Shown here: positions 20,480-29,330 of the stretch, piece after piece
How the letters are laid out: each line of letters opens with the position of its first letter
How positions within the stretch are numbered: position 1 is the first letter of the stretch
Assembly (NCBI RefSeq): GCF_008629695.1
Contig: NZ_VWSH01000001.1
Span: forward strand, 771,990 to 835,989
From: Taibaiella lutea
GTDB taxonomy: Bacteria > Bacteroidota > Bacteroidia > Chitinophagales > Chitinophagaceae
Length of the DNA: 64,000 nucleotides
Direction: 5' to 3'
The notes under the pieces: model-generated
Database searches by the model: none
What the model saw: the letters and a program-made list of their open reading frames with translations, nothing else
Told to the model about the DNA's origin: nothing
Position numbers and translations under genes: made by a program

Positions 20480-21361
20480 TTAATTCAATCCGCTCGTAAC
20501 AGATTCCTTGTGTATCTTTTTCACCAGCCCTTGCAAAACATTACCGGGACCGCATTCTGTAAATTCAGTAGCGCCGTCGGCAACCATGTTCTGAACCGTT
20601 TGTGTCCAACGGACAGGCGCAGTTAATTGATTAATTAAATTCTTCTTGATTTCATCAGGATTCGTATATGGTTTTGCATCCACATTCTGATAAACCGGGC
20701 AAATAGGTGTCTGGAAATTCGTTGCCTCTATTGCTGCCTGCAATTCCTGACGTGCAGGTTCCATTAATGGTGAGTGGAATGCGCCACCCACTTGTAATAC
20801 CAATGCACGTTTGGCTCCCGCGGCTTTCATGGCTTCGCAACCCTTTTCAATACCTGCAATGCTTCCGCTGATAACCAATTGACCGGGACAGTTATAATTT
20901 GCAGGAACGACAACTTCATCCGTTATACCTGCACAAACTTCTTCCACTTTTGCATCTTCCAAACCAAGAATTGCGGCCATTGTAGATGGATTTTGCTCAC
21001 ATGCTTTCTGCATGGCAATTGCACGTTGATACACTAATTTCAAAGCATCTTCAAACGACAAAGCGCCCGCGGCAACCAAAGCAGAAAATTCGCCCAACGA
21101 GTGGCCTGCTGTCATTTGCGGCTTTAATTCCGGATGTACCAGAAATGTAATAACAGAATGCAGGAATACAGCAGGTTGCGTAACCTTTGTTTGCTTCAGT
21201 TCGTCTTCCGTTCCGGAAAACATAATATCCGAAATGCGGAAACCCAGAATTTCATTTGCCTGTTCAAACAAAGCTTTTGCCTGCTCGTTTGTATCATATA
21301 GATTTTTGCCCATGCCTGAAAACTGGGCGCCCTGACCGGGAAAAATGTATGCGTGCTTCAT
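20480..21361 (-). CDS. fabD: Malonyl CoA-acyl carrier protein transacylase
   Basis: 293 residues. It loads malonyl from CoA onto ACP for fatty acid synthesis. The nucleophile is in GHSLGEFSAL (Ser92), with FPGQGAQ at the N-terminus and the catalytic His in GGAFHSPLM. Full length. It is transcribed alone here, away from other fab genes. Confidence 0.95.
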   Translation of the reverse strand: MKHAYIFPGQGAQFSGMGKNLYDTNEQAKALFEQANEILGFRISDIMFSGTEDELKQTKVTQPAVFLHSVITFLVHPELKPQMTAGHSLGEFSALVAAGALSFEDALKLVYQRAIAMQKACEQNPSTMAAILGLEDAKVEEVCAGITDEVVVPANYNCPGQLVISGSIAGIEKGCEAMKAAGAKRALVLQVGGAFHSPLMEPARQELQAAIEATNFQTPICPVYQNVDAKPYTNPDEIKKNLINQLTAPVRWTQTVQNMVADGATEFTECGPGNVLQGLVKKIHKESVTSGLN

Positions 21362-21695
21362 ATTTGAATTTGCTGAATTATTTTAATTGGCCAATTGTAA
21401 ATGAGCAATAGTCAATGATAATAAAGAATGGCCTGTAAATTGAATATTCAATATTTACCATTCACAAATTAACTATTAAACATCTTACAAACATACAATT
21501 AAACTTAATAAATACTAATCAGGCTGCAATGTTACGGCTTAACAATGAATGCTGCAAATGATTTGGGCGAAACAAGCCTCGTATAATTTCTATTTTATCC
21601 ACATTTCTGCGATATTTCATTCTTTGACGTATTTTTGTAACCAAGTTTGGGGTAATCCGCCTTATTGAACAAATACATTTTCAAATAAATAAACG
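21362..21695. promoter_or_regulatory. Divergent intergenic region with one promoter box
   Basis: A 334-bp AT-rich gap between the divergent fabD and 21696 genes, with no ORF worth calling. On the plus strand TATTTTTG at 21630-21637 matches the Bacteroidota -7 consensus TAnnTTTG and lies 58 bp before the 21696 start; the matching TTTG -33 box is poor. I see no operator-like palindrome. Confidence 0.4.
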
Positions 21696-22373
21696 ATGAA
21701 TTTTACGTTTTACGGTCATGCTTGCTTTGCTGTAGAAGTAGCAGGCAAAAAGTTGCTGTTTGATCCCTTTATTACAGGCAATCCTCTGGCTAAAAACATT
21801 GACATATATAGCATTGAAGCCGACTATATCCTTGTTTCACATGGACATGGCGATCACGTGGGCGATTTAATTGAAATTGCAAAGCATACCGGCGCAACCG
21901 TTATCTCTAATGCCGAAATAACAACATGGGTGGCAAAGCAAGGCTATGAAAAAGTGCATCCGATGAACTTCGGCGCACGTGATTTTGATTTCGGAAAAGT
22001 GCATTATGTCCCTGCCATGCACAGCAGCGGCCTGCCTGATGGCAGTTATGGCGGCAACCCCGGTGGTTTTGTTATCAGGAATAAAGACATCAATTTCTAC
22101 TTTGCAGGCGATACCTGCCTTACAATGGATATGAAATTGATTCCGATGTACACCAAACTGGATGTTGCAATTTTGCCTGTCGGCGGCAATTTCACTATGG
22201 ATGCGGAAGAAGCGGTATTAGCAGCAGACTTCATTCAATGTGATAAAATTGTAGGCATTCATTTTGATACATTCGGGTATATTGTAATCGACCATGAAGC
22301 TGCAAAACAAAAATTTGCGGATGCAGGAAAAGAATTGATTTTGCCGGAAATAGGCAAGACGATAGAGATTTAG
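21696..22373 (+). CDS. UPF0173-type metal-dependent hydrolase
   Basis: 225 residues, a metallo-beta-lactamase fold without the long N-terminal extension. It has the ligand set HGHGDH (48-53), then a central MHSSG, and AGDTCLTMDMK, with a C-terminal GIHFDTF. The family (YtkL-like) is close to glyoxalase II-like hydrolases; the substrate is unknown. It is a single gene between fabD and parA. Confidence 0.85.
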   Translation: MNFTFYGHACFAVEVAGKKLLFDPFITGNPLAKNIDIYSIEADYILVSHGHGDHVGDLIEIAKHTGATVISNAEITTWVAKQGYEKVHPMNFGARDFDFGKVHYVPAMHSSGLPDGSYGGNPGGFVIRNKDINFYFAGDTCLTMDMKLIPMYTKLDVAILPVGGNFTMDAEEAVLAADFIQCDKIVGIHFDTFGYIVIDHEAAKQKFADAGKELILPEIGKTIEI

Positions 22374-22410
22374 AATAAAAACAAGTCAAATACATCAAAA
22401 CAGCGCTTTT

Positions 22411-22460
22411 GTCATTCCGTAGGAATCTATTATTGAAACGAAAGATTCCTACGGAATAAC
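22411..22460. repeat. Palindromic dispersed element, GTCATTCCGTAGGAATCT arms
   Basis: Arms at 22411-22428 and 22443-22460 pair at 17 of 18 positions. It lies between the 21696 gene and parA. It may act as a terminator but resembles the GTCAT-ended palindromes at 40161 and 25849. Confidence 0.6.
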
Positions 22461-22538
22461 AAATAACGATGAAGAAAATAAGTATTCATAAGATAAAGTA
22501 GTTGTTCAGATTCATTTTCTGGCTCTACAAACAGACAC

Positions 22539-23363
22539 ATGGCAAAAATAATAGCAATAGCAAACCAGAAAGGCGGCGTAGGTAAAACTACCACAGCAAT
22601 TAACCTTGCAGCCAGCCTTGCAGTACTGGAATATAAAACATTACTGATTGATGCGGATCCGCAGGCAAACAGTACGACGGGTAATGGTTTTGATTTGAGG
22701 AATATTCAGGTGAGTCTTTATGATTGCATTGTGAATGAAATGCCGGTGAGTCAGGCCATGTTGGAAACGGAAACACCGAATCTTTATTTATTGCCTTCAC
22801 ACCTGGATTTGGTGGGTGCAGAAATCGAATTAATCAACCATCCTAACCGGGAGCATATTTTAAAAAATGCGCTGGAAAAAACAGGTAAGGATTTTGATTT
22901 CATCATCATTGATTGTTCTCCGTCTTTAGGTTTGATTACTGTAAATGCATTGACAGCAGCCAATTCTGTTGTCATCCCTGTTCAGTGCGAGTACTTTGCA
23001 TTGGAGGGTTTGGGCAAGTTGCTGAACACTATTAAAATTGTTCAGACCCGCATCAATACCGATTTACAGATTGAAGGCATTTTAATGACCATGTACGATG
23101 GCCGTTTACGTCTGAGCAACCAGGTGGTGGAAGAAATTAAAAATCACTTTGAAGAGTTGGTATTCGATACCATCATCCACAGAAATACAAAATTAGGCGA
23201 AGCGCCAAGCTTTGGGAAGCCTGCGTTAATGTATGATACCGAAAGTACGGGCGCCATCAATTATCTGAATTTAGCTAAGGAGATTTTACAAAAGAACGAT
23301 TTAACGAAGATTAAGAACGAGGATAAAATATTTGAAGAAGATGAGCATGGAACCAACAACTAA
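22539..23363 (+). CDS. parA: Chromosome-partitioning ATPase ParA (Soj)
   Basis: 274 residues of the ParA/MinD family, an ATP-dependent DNA-binding protein that segregates origins with ParB. The deviant Walker A is KGGVGKTT at the N-terminus and the A' motif is IDADPQANST. The lack of an N-terminal helix-turn-helix makes it the chromosomal rather than the long plasmid type. It overlaps parB by 32 bp, a tightly linked operon. Confidence 0.95.
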   Translation: MAKIIAIANQKGGVGKTTTAINLAASLAVLEYKTLLIDADPQANSTTGNGFDLRNIQVSLYDCIVNEMPVSQAMLETETPNLYLLPSHLDLVGAEIELINHPNREHILKNALEKTGKDFDFIIIDCSPSLGLITVNALTAANSVVIPVQCEYFALEGLGKLLNTIKIVQTRINTDLQIEGILMTMYDGRLRLSNQVVEEIKNHFEELVFDTIIHRNTKLGEAPSFGKPALMYDTESTGAINYLNLAKEILQKNDLTKIKNEDKIFEEDEHGTNN

Positions 23364-24309
23364 TACCGATGTGAAAGAAAACGCGCACATGACGAATTCA
23401 AACAATAAAAAGAAAGCATTAGGATTGGGCATAAAAGCCCTGTTAAATAATATTGACGAAGAGCTGAAAGCTACGGCAGATAGCCTTCCCGCAGCTTCCA
23501 ACAAAAATACCGCAGCCGTAGTGGGTGGCCGTATCCCGATGGAGCAGATTGAAGTAAACCCAAAACAGCCGCGTCACGATTTCGATGAACAGGCTTTGAA
23601 AGAATTGTCCGAAAGCATTGCATTGCATGATATCATCCAGCCTATCACAGTTGCTAAAATGGCAAACGGCAAGTTCAGGCTGATATCCGGCGAACGTCGT
23701 TTCAGAGCTTCCAAAATGGCAGGATTAAAAGATATTCCGGCATATATACGCACGGCTGATGACCAGGAATTACTGGAGCTGGCTTTATTGGAAAACCTGC
23801 AAAGAGAAAACCTGAATGCCATTGAGATTTCTTTGAGTTATAAAAGACTCATGGACGAATGTTCGCTGACGCAGGAGCAAGTGGCCGACCGTATGAAGAA
23901 AGAGCGAAGCACCGTTGCCAATTACCTTCGTCTATTAAAACTACCGCCCGATATCCAGAAATCAGTAAGAGATGGCCTGTTGAGCATGGGCCATGCAAGG
24001 GCAATAATCGGGCTGGAAAACGTGGAAGAGCAGTTGTATGTGTACCGAGAGGCCATTACCAAAGGGCTTTCAGTTAGGCAGGTAGAAGCTTTGGTTAAAA
24101 ATATGGTTCATGAGAAAAAGCCATTGGAGAAAACCGAAAACAAAGAAGTAAAGTTGCCGCCTGCCTACAAACGTATTCAGGACAACATGTCAACCCATTT
24201 CTCTACTAAAGTTTCACTGGAAAGAAAGAAAAACGGTAAAGGATCCATTATGATTGAGTTCTATAACGATGAAGACCTCGAACGAATAATGGAAGCAATG
24301 AAAATATAA
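23332..24309 (+). CDS. parB: Chromosome-partitioning protein ParB
   Basis: 325 residues. The ParB nuclease-like N domain has the CTP-binding GERRFRASKMAGL, and IEVNPKQPR is the conserved entry strand. A helix-turn-helix follows (LTQEQVADRMKKERSTVANYLRLLKLP), then a C-terminal dimerisation region. Other in-frame starts are MSMEP and MTNSN; the family start near ALGLGIKALL suggests the first 20-25 residues are unstructured. parS sites would be expected near an origin; none was found close by. Confidence 0.94.
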   Translation: MKKMSMEPTTNTDVKENAHMTNSNNKKKALGLGIKALLNNIDEELKATADSLPAASNKNTAAVVGGRIPMEQIEVNPKQPRHDFDEQALKELSESIALHDIIQPITVAKMANGKFRLISGERRFRASKMAGLKDIPAYIRTADDQELLELALLENLQRENLNAIEISLSYKRLMDECSLTQEQVADRMKKERSTVANYLRLLKLPPDIQKSVRDGLLSMGHARAIIGLENVEEQLYVYREAITKGLSVRQVEALVKNMVHEKKPLEKTENKEVKLPPAYKRIQDNMSTHFSTKVSLERKKNGKGSIMIEFYNDEDLERIMEAMKI

Positions 24310-24329
24310 TGATTGAAAAAGTTTCGTTT

Positions 24330-24372
24330 AAAACAGATGTCCCACATTTTTAAAATGTGGGACATCTGTTTT
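24330..24372. terminator. Perfect hairpin after parB, GTCCCACATTTT type
   Basis: Arms AAACAGATGTCCCACATTTT and its complement around a T, then a T run. Third member of the family at 3561 and 4257, here extended at its base. Confidence 0.8.
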
Positions 24373-24520
24373 AAATACATTGCCGGATATCACCTGATAT
24401 TAAATGGCGATTAGGAACCGGCTTTGTATATTTGGAATTGACAAAATTTTAAACTTCTTTTTAAAATAATAAAGGGAAATTTGAAAATTCACTCATGCAT
24501 GAAATTCCAACTTTTTAAAA

Positions 24521-25021
24521 TTGAAGCAACAAAATAAATTACCTGAAATTCCGAATCAAAACGAAGTAGACGATAGGGAACATATCAAATCAGAATCAGA
24601 CAAATATGATGCACACGTAAATTTTTATTACACAAACATCATTAATTCACTTGTATTATTCACTTTTAATGCTGAACAATTAGACAAAATGACTCCCGTT
24701 TTAATTGATCCATTAACAGAATTATATGAAGAACTTCAATACGCATTCACCCCTGTTTCATTTGAAACGGTTTTCAGAAAGAATTTAATTGATCTGAAGT
24801 TTAGGGAGGATCTGTTGAACTTCAAATCGAAAGTCGAAGAAATGCCTAATGAAATTTGGGATTGGGAATTTATAAATGAAAATAAAAAATGGAAACAACT
24901 GCGAACTTACGCTGATGAACTATTGAGTAAAATTGGAGTAAGCTCAAGAACATACAATGATGAATTCACAACAATAATATTGAATACGGGAGAAATAATA
25001 AAATCAGGAAAGAAATCATGA
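24521..25021 (+). CDS. Hypothetical protein
   Basis: 166 residues from a TTG start (an ATG is not available in the conserved part). It is acidic and mostly helical by appearance, with no signal, membrane helix or motif I know. TATATTTG at 24427-24434 could be its -7 box, 86 bp upstream. It is probably real because the frame is free of stops and codon use resembles its neighbours, but no family is assigned. Confidence 0.5.
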   Translation: MKQQNKLPEIPNQNEVDDREHIKSESDKYDAHVNFYYTNIINSLVLFTFNAEQLDKMTPVLIDPLTELYEELQYAFTPVSFETVFRKNLIDLKFREDLLNFKSKVEEMPNEIWDWEFINENKKWKQLRTYADELLSKIGVSSRTYNDEFTTIILNTGEIIKSGKKS

Positions 25022-25094
25022 CTTAAATAAAACTTGTTATCCGGATTAGCTACATGTACACTCCCTGTTTTACACAACAACTCATTCAACCATT

Positions 25095-25826
25095 ATGCGC
25101 ACATTCATAACCATACTTCTTTTCTTCACAGTTACCAATGCATTCGCACAGAAGAAAAACGCTCCGCTCGAGATTTCACACCTTACCGGTGATTTCTATA
25201 TTTATATTACCCACCAGGATATAGATGGCAGTCCTTATCCTGCAAACGGCATGTATATGGTAACAGACGAAGGCGCTGTCATTTTTGATACCCCCTGGGA
25301 TTCCACACAGTATCAACCTTTACTGGATACTATATGGGCGAGGCACCATAAAAAGGTCATCATGAGCATTGCAACGCATTGGCACGAAGACAGGACAAGA
25401 GGCTTTGATTATTACAACCAGCAAGGCATCCGTACCTATGCTACTACGCAAACGGATGAACTTTGCAAAGAACATCATAAAGCCCGCGCAAAGTATCTGA
25501 TAAACAACGACACAACTTTCACTATCGGCGGACATACTTTTCAAACCTATTATGGCGGTGAAGGACATACATCCGACAATATCGTAATCTGGTTTGGCAA
25601 GGAGAAAATACTGTATGGCGGCTGTCTGATTAAAAGCACCGAAGCGCAGAACCTGGGCAACCTTGAAGATGCCAATGTAAAGGCATGGGCTGCAACTATC
25701 AAAAAGATTCAGGCAAAGTTTGGCAAACCAAACTTCATCATACCCGGGCATCAAAGTTGGAAGAGTAAAAATTCACTGAATTACACCTTGAAATTAGTGG
25801 AGGAATATAACAGGAAGCACAAGTGA
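25095..25826 (+). CDS. Subclass B1 metallo-beta-lactamase
   Basis: 243 residues with a signal peptide ending at FAQ, so periplasmic. All six B1 zinc ligands are present: His95, His97 and Asp99 (THWHED), His158 (GEGHTSDN), Cys177 (YGGCLIKS) and His219 (IPGHQ). The Cys ligand and the NLGNLEDANVKAW block place it in subclass B1, with BlaB/IND/CfiA-like enzymes of Bacteroidota rather than B3. The expected activity is hydrolysis of beta-lactams including carbapenems, though this has not been shown for this protein. There is no integron, insertion sequence or other resistance gene next to it, so it looks like a resident chromosomal gene. Confidence 0.9.
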   Translation: MRTFITILLFFTVTNAFAQKKNAPLEISHLTGDFYIYITHQDIDGSPYPANGMYMVTDEGAVIFDTPWDSTQYQPLLDTIWARHHKKVIMSIATHWHEDRTRGFDYYNQQGIRTYATTQTDELCKEHHKARAKYLINNDTTFTIGGHTFQTYYGGEGHTSDNIVIWFGKEKILYGGCLIKSTEAQNLGNLEDANVKAWAATIKKIQAKFGKPNFIIPGHQSWKSKNSLNYTLKLVEEYNRKHK

Positions 25827-25848
25827 TAACCTGATATCAGGAGCGTCT

Positions 25849-25916
25849 GTCGTCATCCCGACCGGAGTCATTTTATGAAATGAGATGGAATAAAATGGCA
25901 CAGTGGAGAGCTCTCC
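25849..25916. repeat. Relic of the GTCAT-CTCGACCGGAGT palindrome family
   Basis: CGTCATCCCGACCGGAGT followed by AAATGAGATGGAA and GTGGAGAGCTCTCC matches the left half of the intact element at 40161-40316. The right half is missing. It sits in the convergent gap after the lactamase gene. Confidence 0.6.
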
Positions 25917-25957
25917 AAATTATATAGTACGCGAAAGCTGAACAGTCCGCTTAACCC

Positions 25958-26848
25958 CTACAGAAACAACAAATCTGCAATCACGAAAGCTGCAAATACA
26001 ATACTTGCAATACCGTTTGTTGTCATGAAGGCAATATTTACCTTGCTCAAATCATCCGGCTTAACCAAAGTGTGCTGATAAATAAGCAGACAGGTAAAAA
26101 AGCCCGCCCCTATCCAGTACAGTAAGTGAAAGCCCGCCATAAAACCCGCGGTAATCACAAACAAGGCAGAAAGCACATGCAGCACATTTGAAATCATCAA
26201 AGCACCTTTTTTGCCAAACGCCGTAGGTATGGAATGTAGTTGCTGGCTTTTGTCAAAATCCTCATCCTGCATGGCATAAATAATATCAAAACCCGAAACC
26301 CAGGTCAACACTGCAAAAGAAAACAATAACGGCAGCCATTTAAAATATCCTGTCACCGTAAGATAGGCTCCTATAGGCGCCAAAGACAAACCTATGCCCA
26401 ATACCAGATGACACAAAGCTGTGAAACGCTTGGTATAACTGTAAAAAAGAATGACAAACAACGCAACAGGTGAAAGATAAAAACAAATACTATTGATGAA
26501 ATAAGTAGCAGCCACAAACAGGATACAGTTGACAATCGTAAACGCCAGCGCATGTTGCGGCTTAATAATGCCCGCAGGAACCTCTCTTTGTGCCGTACGT
26601 GGGTTCAATGCATCAAATTTGCGATCCAGATATCTGTTAAAAGCCATAGCTGCACTTCTGGCAAAAACCATACAAAGCAACATCAATATCAGCAAGTGCC
26701 AGTGAAACGCCTGTCTTTCATAAACAATAGCCAAAGTAAACCCGATGAAAGCAAAGGGCAATGCAAAAACCGTATGGCTGAATTTCACTAACGAAAGATA
26801 CTTTGCTACCGCCGTTTTATTCTGCGGCAAAACCTGCGCCTGACTCAT
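25958..26848 (-). CDS. ubiA: UbiA-like prenyltransferase (menaquinone/futalosine type)
   Basis: 296 residues with about eight membrane helices. The first aspartate-rich site is AMAFNRYLDRKFDALNPRT and the second DIIYAMQDEDFDKSQQLHS. The NRxxD form, followed by LNPRTxxREVPAG, is the pattern I associate with the MqnP/ubiA_other group rather than UbiA proper or MenA. It would attach a polyprenyl chain to a benzoate- or naphthoate-type acid in quinone synthesis. No other quinone gene is beside it, so the pathway is inferred. Confidence 0.82.
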   Translation of the reverse strand: MSQAQVLPQNKTAVAKYLSLVKFSHTVFALPFAFIGFTLAIVYERQAFHWHLLILMLLCMVFARSAAMAFNRYLDRKFDALNPRTAQREVPAGIIKPQHALAFTIVNCILFVAATYFINSICFYLSPVALFVILFYSYTKRFTALCHLVLGIGLSLAPIGAYLTVTGYFKWLPLLFSFAVLTWVSGFDIIYAMQDEDFDKSQQLHSIPTAFGKKGALMISNVLHVLSALFVITAGFMAGFHLLYWIGAGFFTCLLIYQHTLVKPDDLSKVNIAFMTTNGIASIVFAAFVIADLLFL

Positions 26849-26899
26849 TTTTGTTTAATTTCAGATTCCAAATAATAACTCATGATAACGGGTAACAAC

Positions 26900-27424
26900 C
26901 TATTCTCCCGCAGATGACCCATCCGCTCTCACTACCTCAGCATCAAAGCTTACCGAAACACGGTCCCTCTTGGCGTTAGAGAAAACCATCACAGATTTAT
27001 GGTTTGTTCCCAAACGACCGGCAGTATTAAACTCAACGGTAATTTCACCATGTTCACCCGGCATTACAGGCGCTTTGGAAAACGACGGAATAGTACAACC
27101 GCAGGAAGCCTGTGCATCTGCTATCATCAACGGGTTTTCACCGATATTTATAAACTTAAAAGCATGGCGCACCTTTGTATCCAGCTTAACCTTTCCGAAA
27201 TCGAAATGATCCTGCTCAAATGCAATCTCTGTTTTGGGCATTTTATTGATTTCTTGCGTTCTCTTGCTACGCTCGTCCGGATCCGTTCCGTGAGAAGGAG
27301 GATTGCCGATACCGAATTTATTATACAAAGAGTGCGAACTGATACCCGTCAGTTCAACAATCGCAATGGTAAACACAGACAATGTTAATACAGTAAGCAA
27401 TATGGTTTTCACCTGTGCATTCAT
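26900..27424 (-). CDS. DUF1573 domain protein
   Basis: 174 residues from the ATG at 27424 (MNAQVKTILLTVLTLSVF); a longer frame upstream has no signal and is not favoured. One N-terminal membrane helix or uncleaved signal is followed by a DUF1573 immunoglobulin-like domain: FDFGKVKLDTKVRHAFKF, SCGCTIPSFSKAPVMPGE and VEFNTAGRLGTNHKSVMV. These are surface or periplasmic proteins of unknown role, often near envelope genes. Confidence 0.85.
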   Translation of the reverse strand: MNAQVKTILLTVLTLSVFTIAIVELTGISSHSLYNKFGIGNPPSHGTDPDERSKRTQEINKMPKTEIAFEQDHFDFGKVKLDTKVRHAFKFINIGENPLMIADAQASCGCTIPSFSKAPVMPGEHGEITVEFNTAGRLGTNHKSVMVFSNAKRDRVSVSFDAEVVRADGSSAGE

Positions 27425-27482
27425 AAATTTTATATTTTTTGGTGATTTGTTTATTCTTGTGTGTAAAGGTAATTGTAAATGC

Positions 27483-28751
27483 TTATAAAAAGATTTGTTC
27501 CATAGCATTTGCCTTCAATCTTACTTCCTCCCACTCTGCTTCCGCAACGCTTTCATACGTAATCGCTCCGCCCGTCTGATAAGAAAGATATTTCGATGTT
27601 TCATGGTACAACAGGCTTCTTATTACAACATTAAAATCAAAATTTCCTTCCGGGTCTATGTACCCCACGCTTCCGGAATACAAGCCCCTCCGGGAGAGCT
27701 CATATTGTTCTATCAGTTGCATGACCATTACCTTCGGCGCGCCTGTCATGCTCCCCATAGGAAAAGCATTTTTGATAATCGTTTCATTGCCGCAACCTTC
27801 TTTTATTTTACCGCAGACAGTCGATATCAGTTGATGCACCTGCGGAAAACTATAAACGCCGAACAGCTCCGGAACTATCACACTACCCGGTTCACAGCTT
27901 TTTGCCAAATCATTCCTTACCAGATCCACAATCATTACATTCTCCGCCCTTTCCTTTCTGTCATGTAACAATGCCTGCTTTAATGCTTCATCGGTAACAG
28001 CATCTTTGCTTCTCCTCGCAGTGCCCTTTATGGGTTGCGAAAGCAGCATATCATTTTCCCTGTAAATAAACCTTTCCGGGCTCGCACATAACAACCATTT
28101 TGTTTCATTGCGGTACAAAGCCGCAAACGGAGAAGGGTTCAGCGAATTCAGCTTATAAAACCGGTAAACAGCATCCATTTCCACCGCTTCGCAATATGCT
28201 TCCGTACAAAAATTCAGCTCGTAACAATCACCCGCTTCAATATGCTTTCTTATCCGTTCAACAACCTCAATATACCGCTCCTTCTGAAAACGATAATTCC
28301 AATGCGGCTTTGCATCATCATGGGTATTCCGAACAATGCCTGGCATTGCAAGTATAGCATCCAGAATAGCATCCGCATCTTCCTTTAATGTCGCTACATG
28401 CAATTCAGAAGAACCAGTCTTGATATAAACCACCGTTTCAGGCTGAAAGAAAAGCACATCCTCAAAACCCGTATTATTAATATGGTTGCTTTGCAGCTTC
28501 GGTTCTATGGCATTCTTCAAATCATAGCTGATATGTCCCAGCCACCAGTCCCTTTCAGGTAAATCAAGGGAATGCTTTGTCTGTATTGCATTACAGCCCG
28601 CAAGCATTTCATACCGGCACGGACCATGCCCGTATTCGTTATTGTCCATGTATGAAAAAATGCTGAATGACCTAAGCCAGTTCAGCATTTTATTCTTTAT
28701 CAGTCTCCTTTCATTTTCAGCAAAGGAAAAACTAACTGTATTTCGTTTCAA
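27483..28751 (-). CDS. pabB: Aminodeoxychorismate synthase component I
   Basis: 422 residues of the chorismate-using TrpE/PabB family. The motif PIKGTARR (Lys near residue 241) carries the lysine that marks PabB; anthranilate synthase has Ala there. FPMGSMTGAPKVMVMQ and YQTGGAITYESVAEAEW complete the active site. It makes 4-amino-4-deoxychorismate for folate with a glutaminase subunit, which is not adjacent. The start is ambiguous among in-frame Met codons; the first is used. Confidence 0.88.
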   Translation of the reverse strand: MKRNTVSFSFAENERRLIKNKMLNWLRSFSIFSYMDNNEYGHGPCRYEMLAGCNAIQTKHSLDLPERDWWLGHISYDLKNAIEPKLQSNHINNTGFEDVLFFQPETVVYIKTGSSELHVATLKEDADAILDAILAMPGIVRNTHDDAKPHWNYRFQKERYIEVVERIRKHIEAGDCYELNFCTEAYCEAVEMDAVYRFYKLNSLNPSPFAALYRNETKWLLCASPERFIYRENDMLLSQPIKGTARRSKDAVTDEALKQALLHDRKERAENVMIVDLVRNDLAKSCEPGSVIVPELFGVYSFPQVHQLISTVCGKIKEGCGNETIIKNAFPMGSMTGAPKVMVMQLIEQYELSRRGLYSGSVGYIDPEGNFDFNVVIRSLLYHETSKYLSYQTGGAITYESVAEAEWEEVRLKANAMEQIFL

Positions 28752-28772
28752 TATCGGAAGCGTTTAGATAAC

Positions 28773-29225
28773 TTAAAAATCATCGTCATCATCGTCAAAT
28801 CCGCCGCCGCCACCGCCAAAGTCATCTAAGCCCAGGTCGCTGAAATCGTCATCAAAATCATCGCCGCCCTTTTTCTTCTTGGCAGGACTTGTACCTTTCT
28901 TTGATTTAGGGATATCGAATTCTTCAAAATCAGGATCTTCATCATCAAAATCATCTTTAAAATCATCGTCACTGTTGAAGTCATCATCTTCTTCTTCGTC
29001 CATATCATCATCGTCGTCATCATCGTCATCCGCTTTTTTAGATTTCTTCGGTCCTTTAGCAGCAGCTTTCTTTTTAGGAGCCTCGTCATCTAAAAAAAGA
29101 TCATCGTCTTCGTCCAAATCATCTTCTTCCGTGTTTTTGGACTTAGCGCTTTTTTTGGGCGCTGATTGGTTTTTTGCCGGAGCAGCTTTCTTCACAGCTG
29201 CTTTGTTTTCTGAGTTAGTTTTCAT
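28773..29225 (-). CDS. Low-complexity acidic/lysine-rich protein
   Basis: 150 residues from the ATG at 29225. Lys/Ala-rich N-terminal third (KKAAPAKNQSAPKKSAKS), then long Asp/Glu runs, a Lys cluster, and a GGGGG-FDDDDDDF end. Similar polyacidic proteins occur in other Chitinophagales in my memory, but I know no function; a role as an intrinsically disordered nucleic-acid or ion-binding chaperone is possible. It is 22 bp upstream of pabB in the same direction and 97 bp downstream of purA's stop. The same DNA is open in other frames because of its GAT/GAA bias. Confidence 0.65.
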   Translation of the reverse strand: MKTNSENKAAVKKAAPAKNQSAPKKSAKSKNTEEDDLDEDDDLFLDDEAPKKKAAAKGPKKSKKADDDDDDDDDMDEEEDDDFNSDDDFKDDFDDEDPDFEEFDIPKSKKGTSPAKKKKGGDDFDDDFSDLGLDDFGGGGGGFDDDDDDF

Positions 29226-29330
29226 AGCACACAACTATTTCAAGATTCTTAAAATGGAGATGTAAATTTTTATTAGTTTTTTGGTTTGACAAAATTTTTC
29301 TTAAAAAATTTTGAACATTTTTTTCTTTTA

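Noticed and set aside
28879-29265. Plus-strand Ser/Lys-rich ORF over the acidic protein gene
   Set aside because: Antisense shadow of a low-complexity gene.
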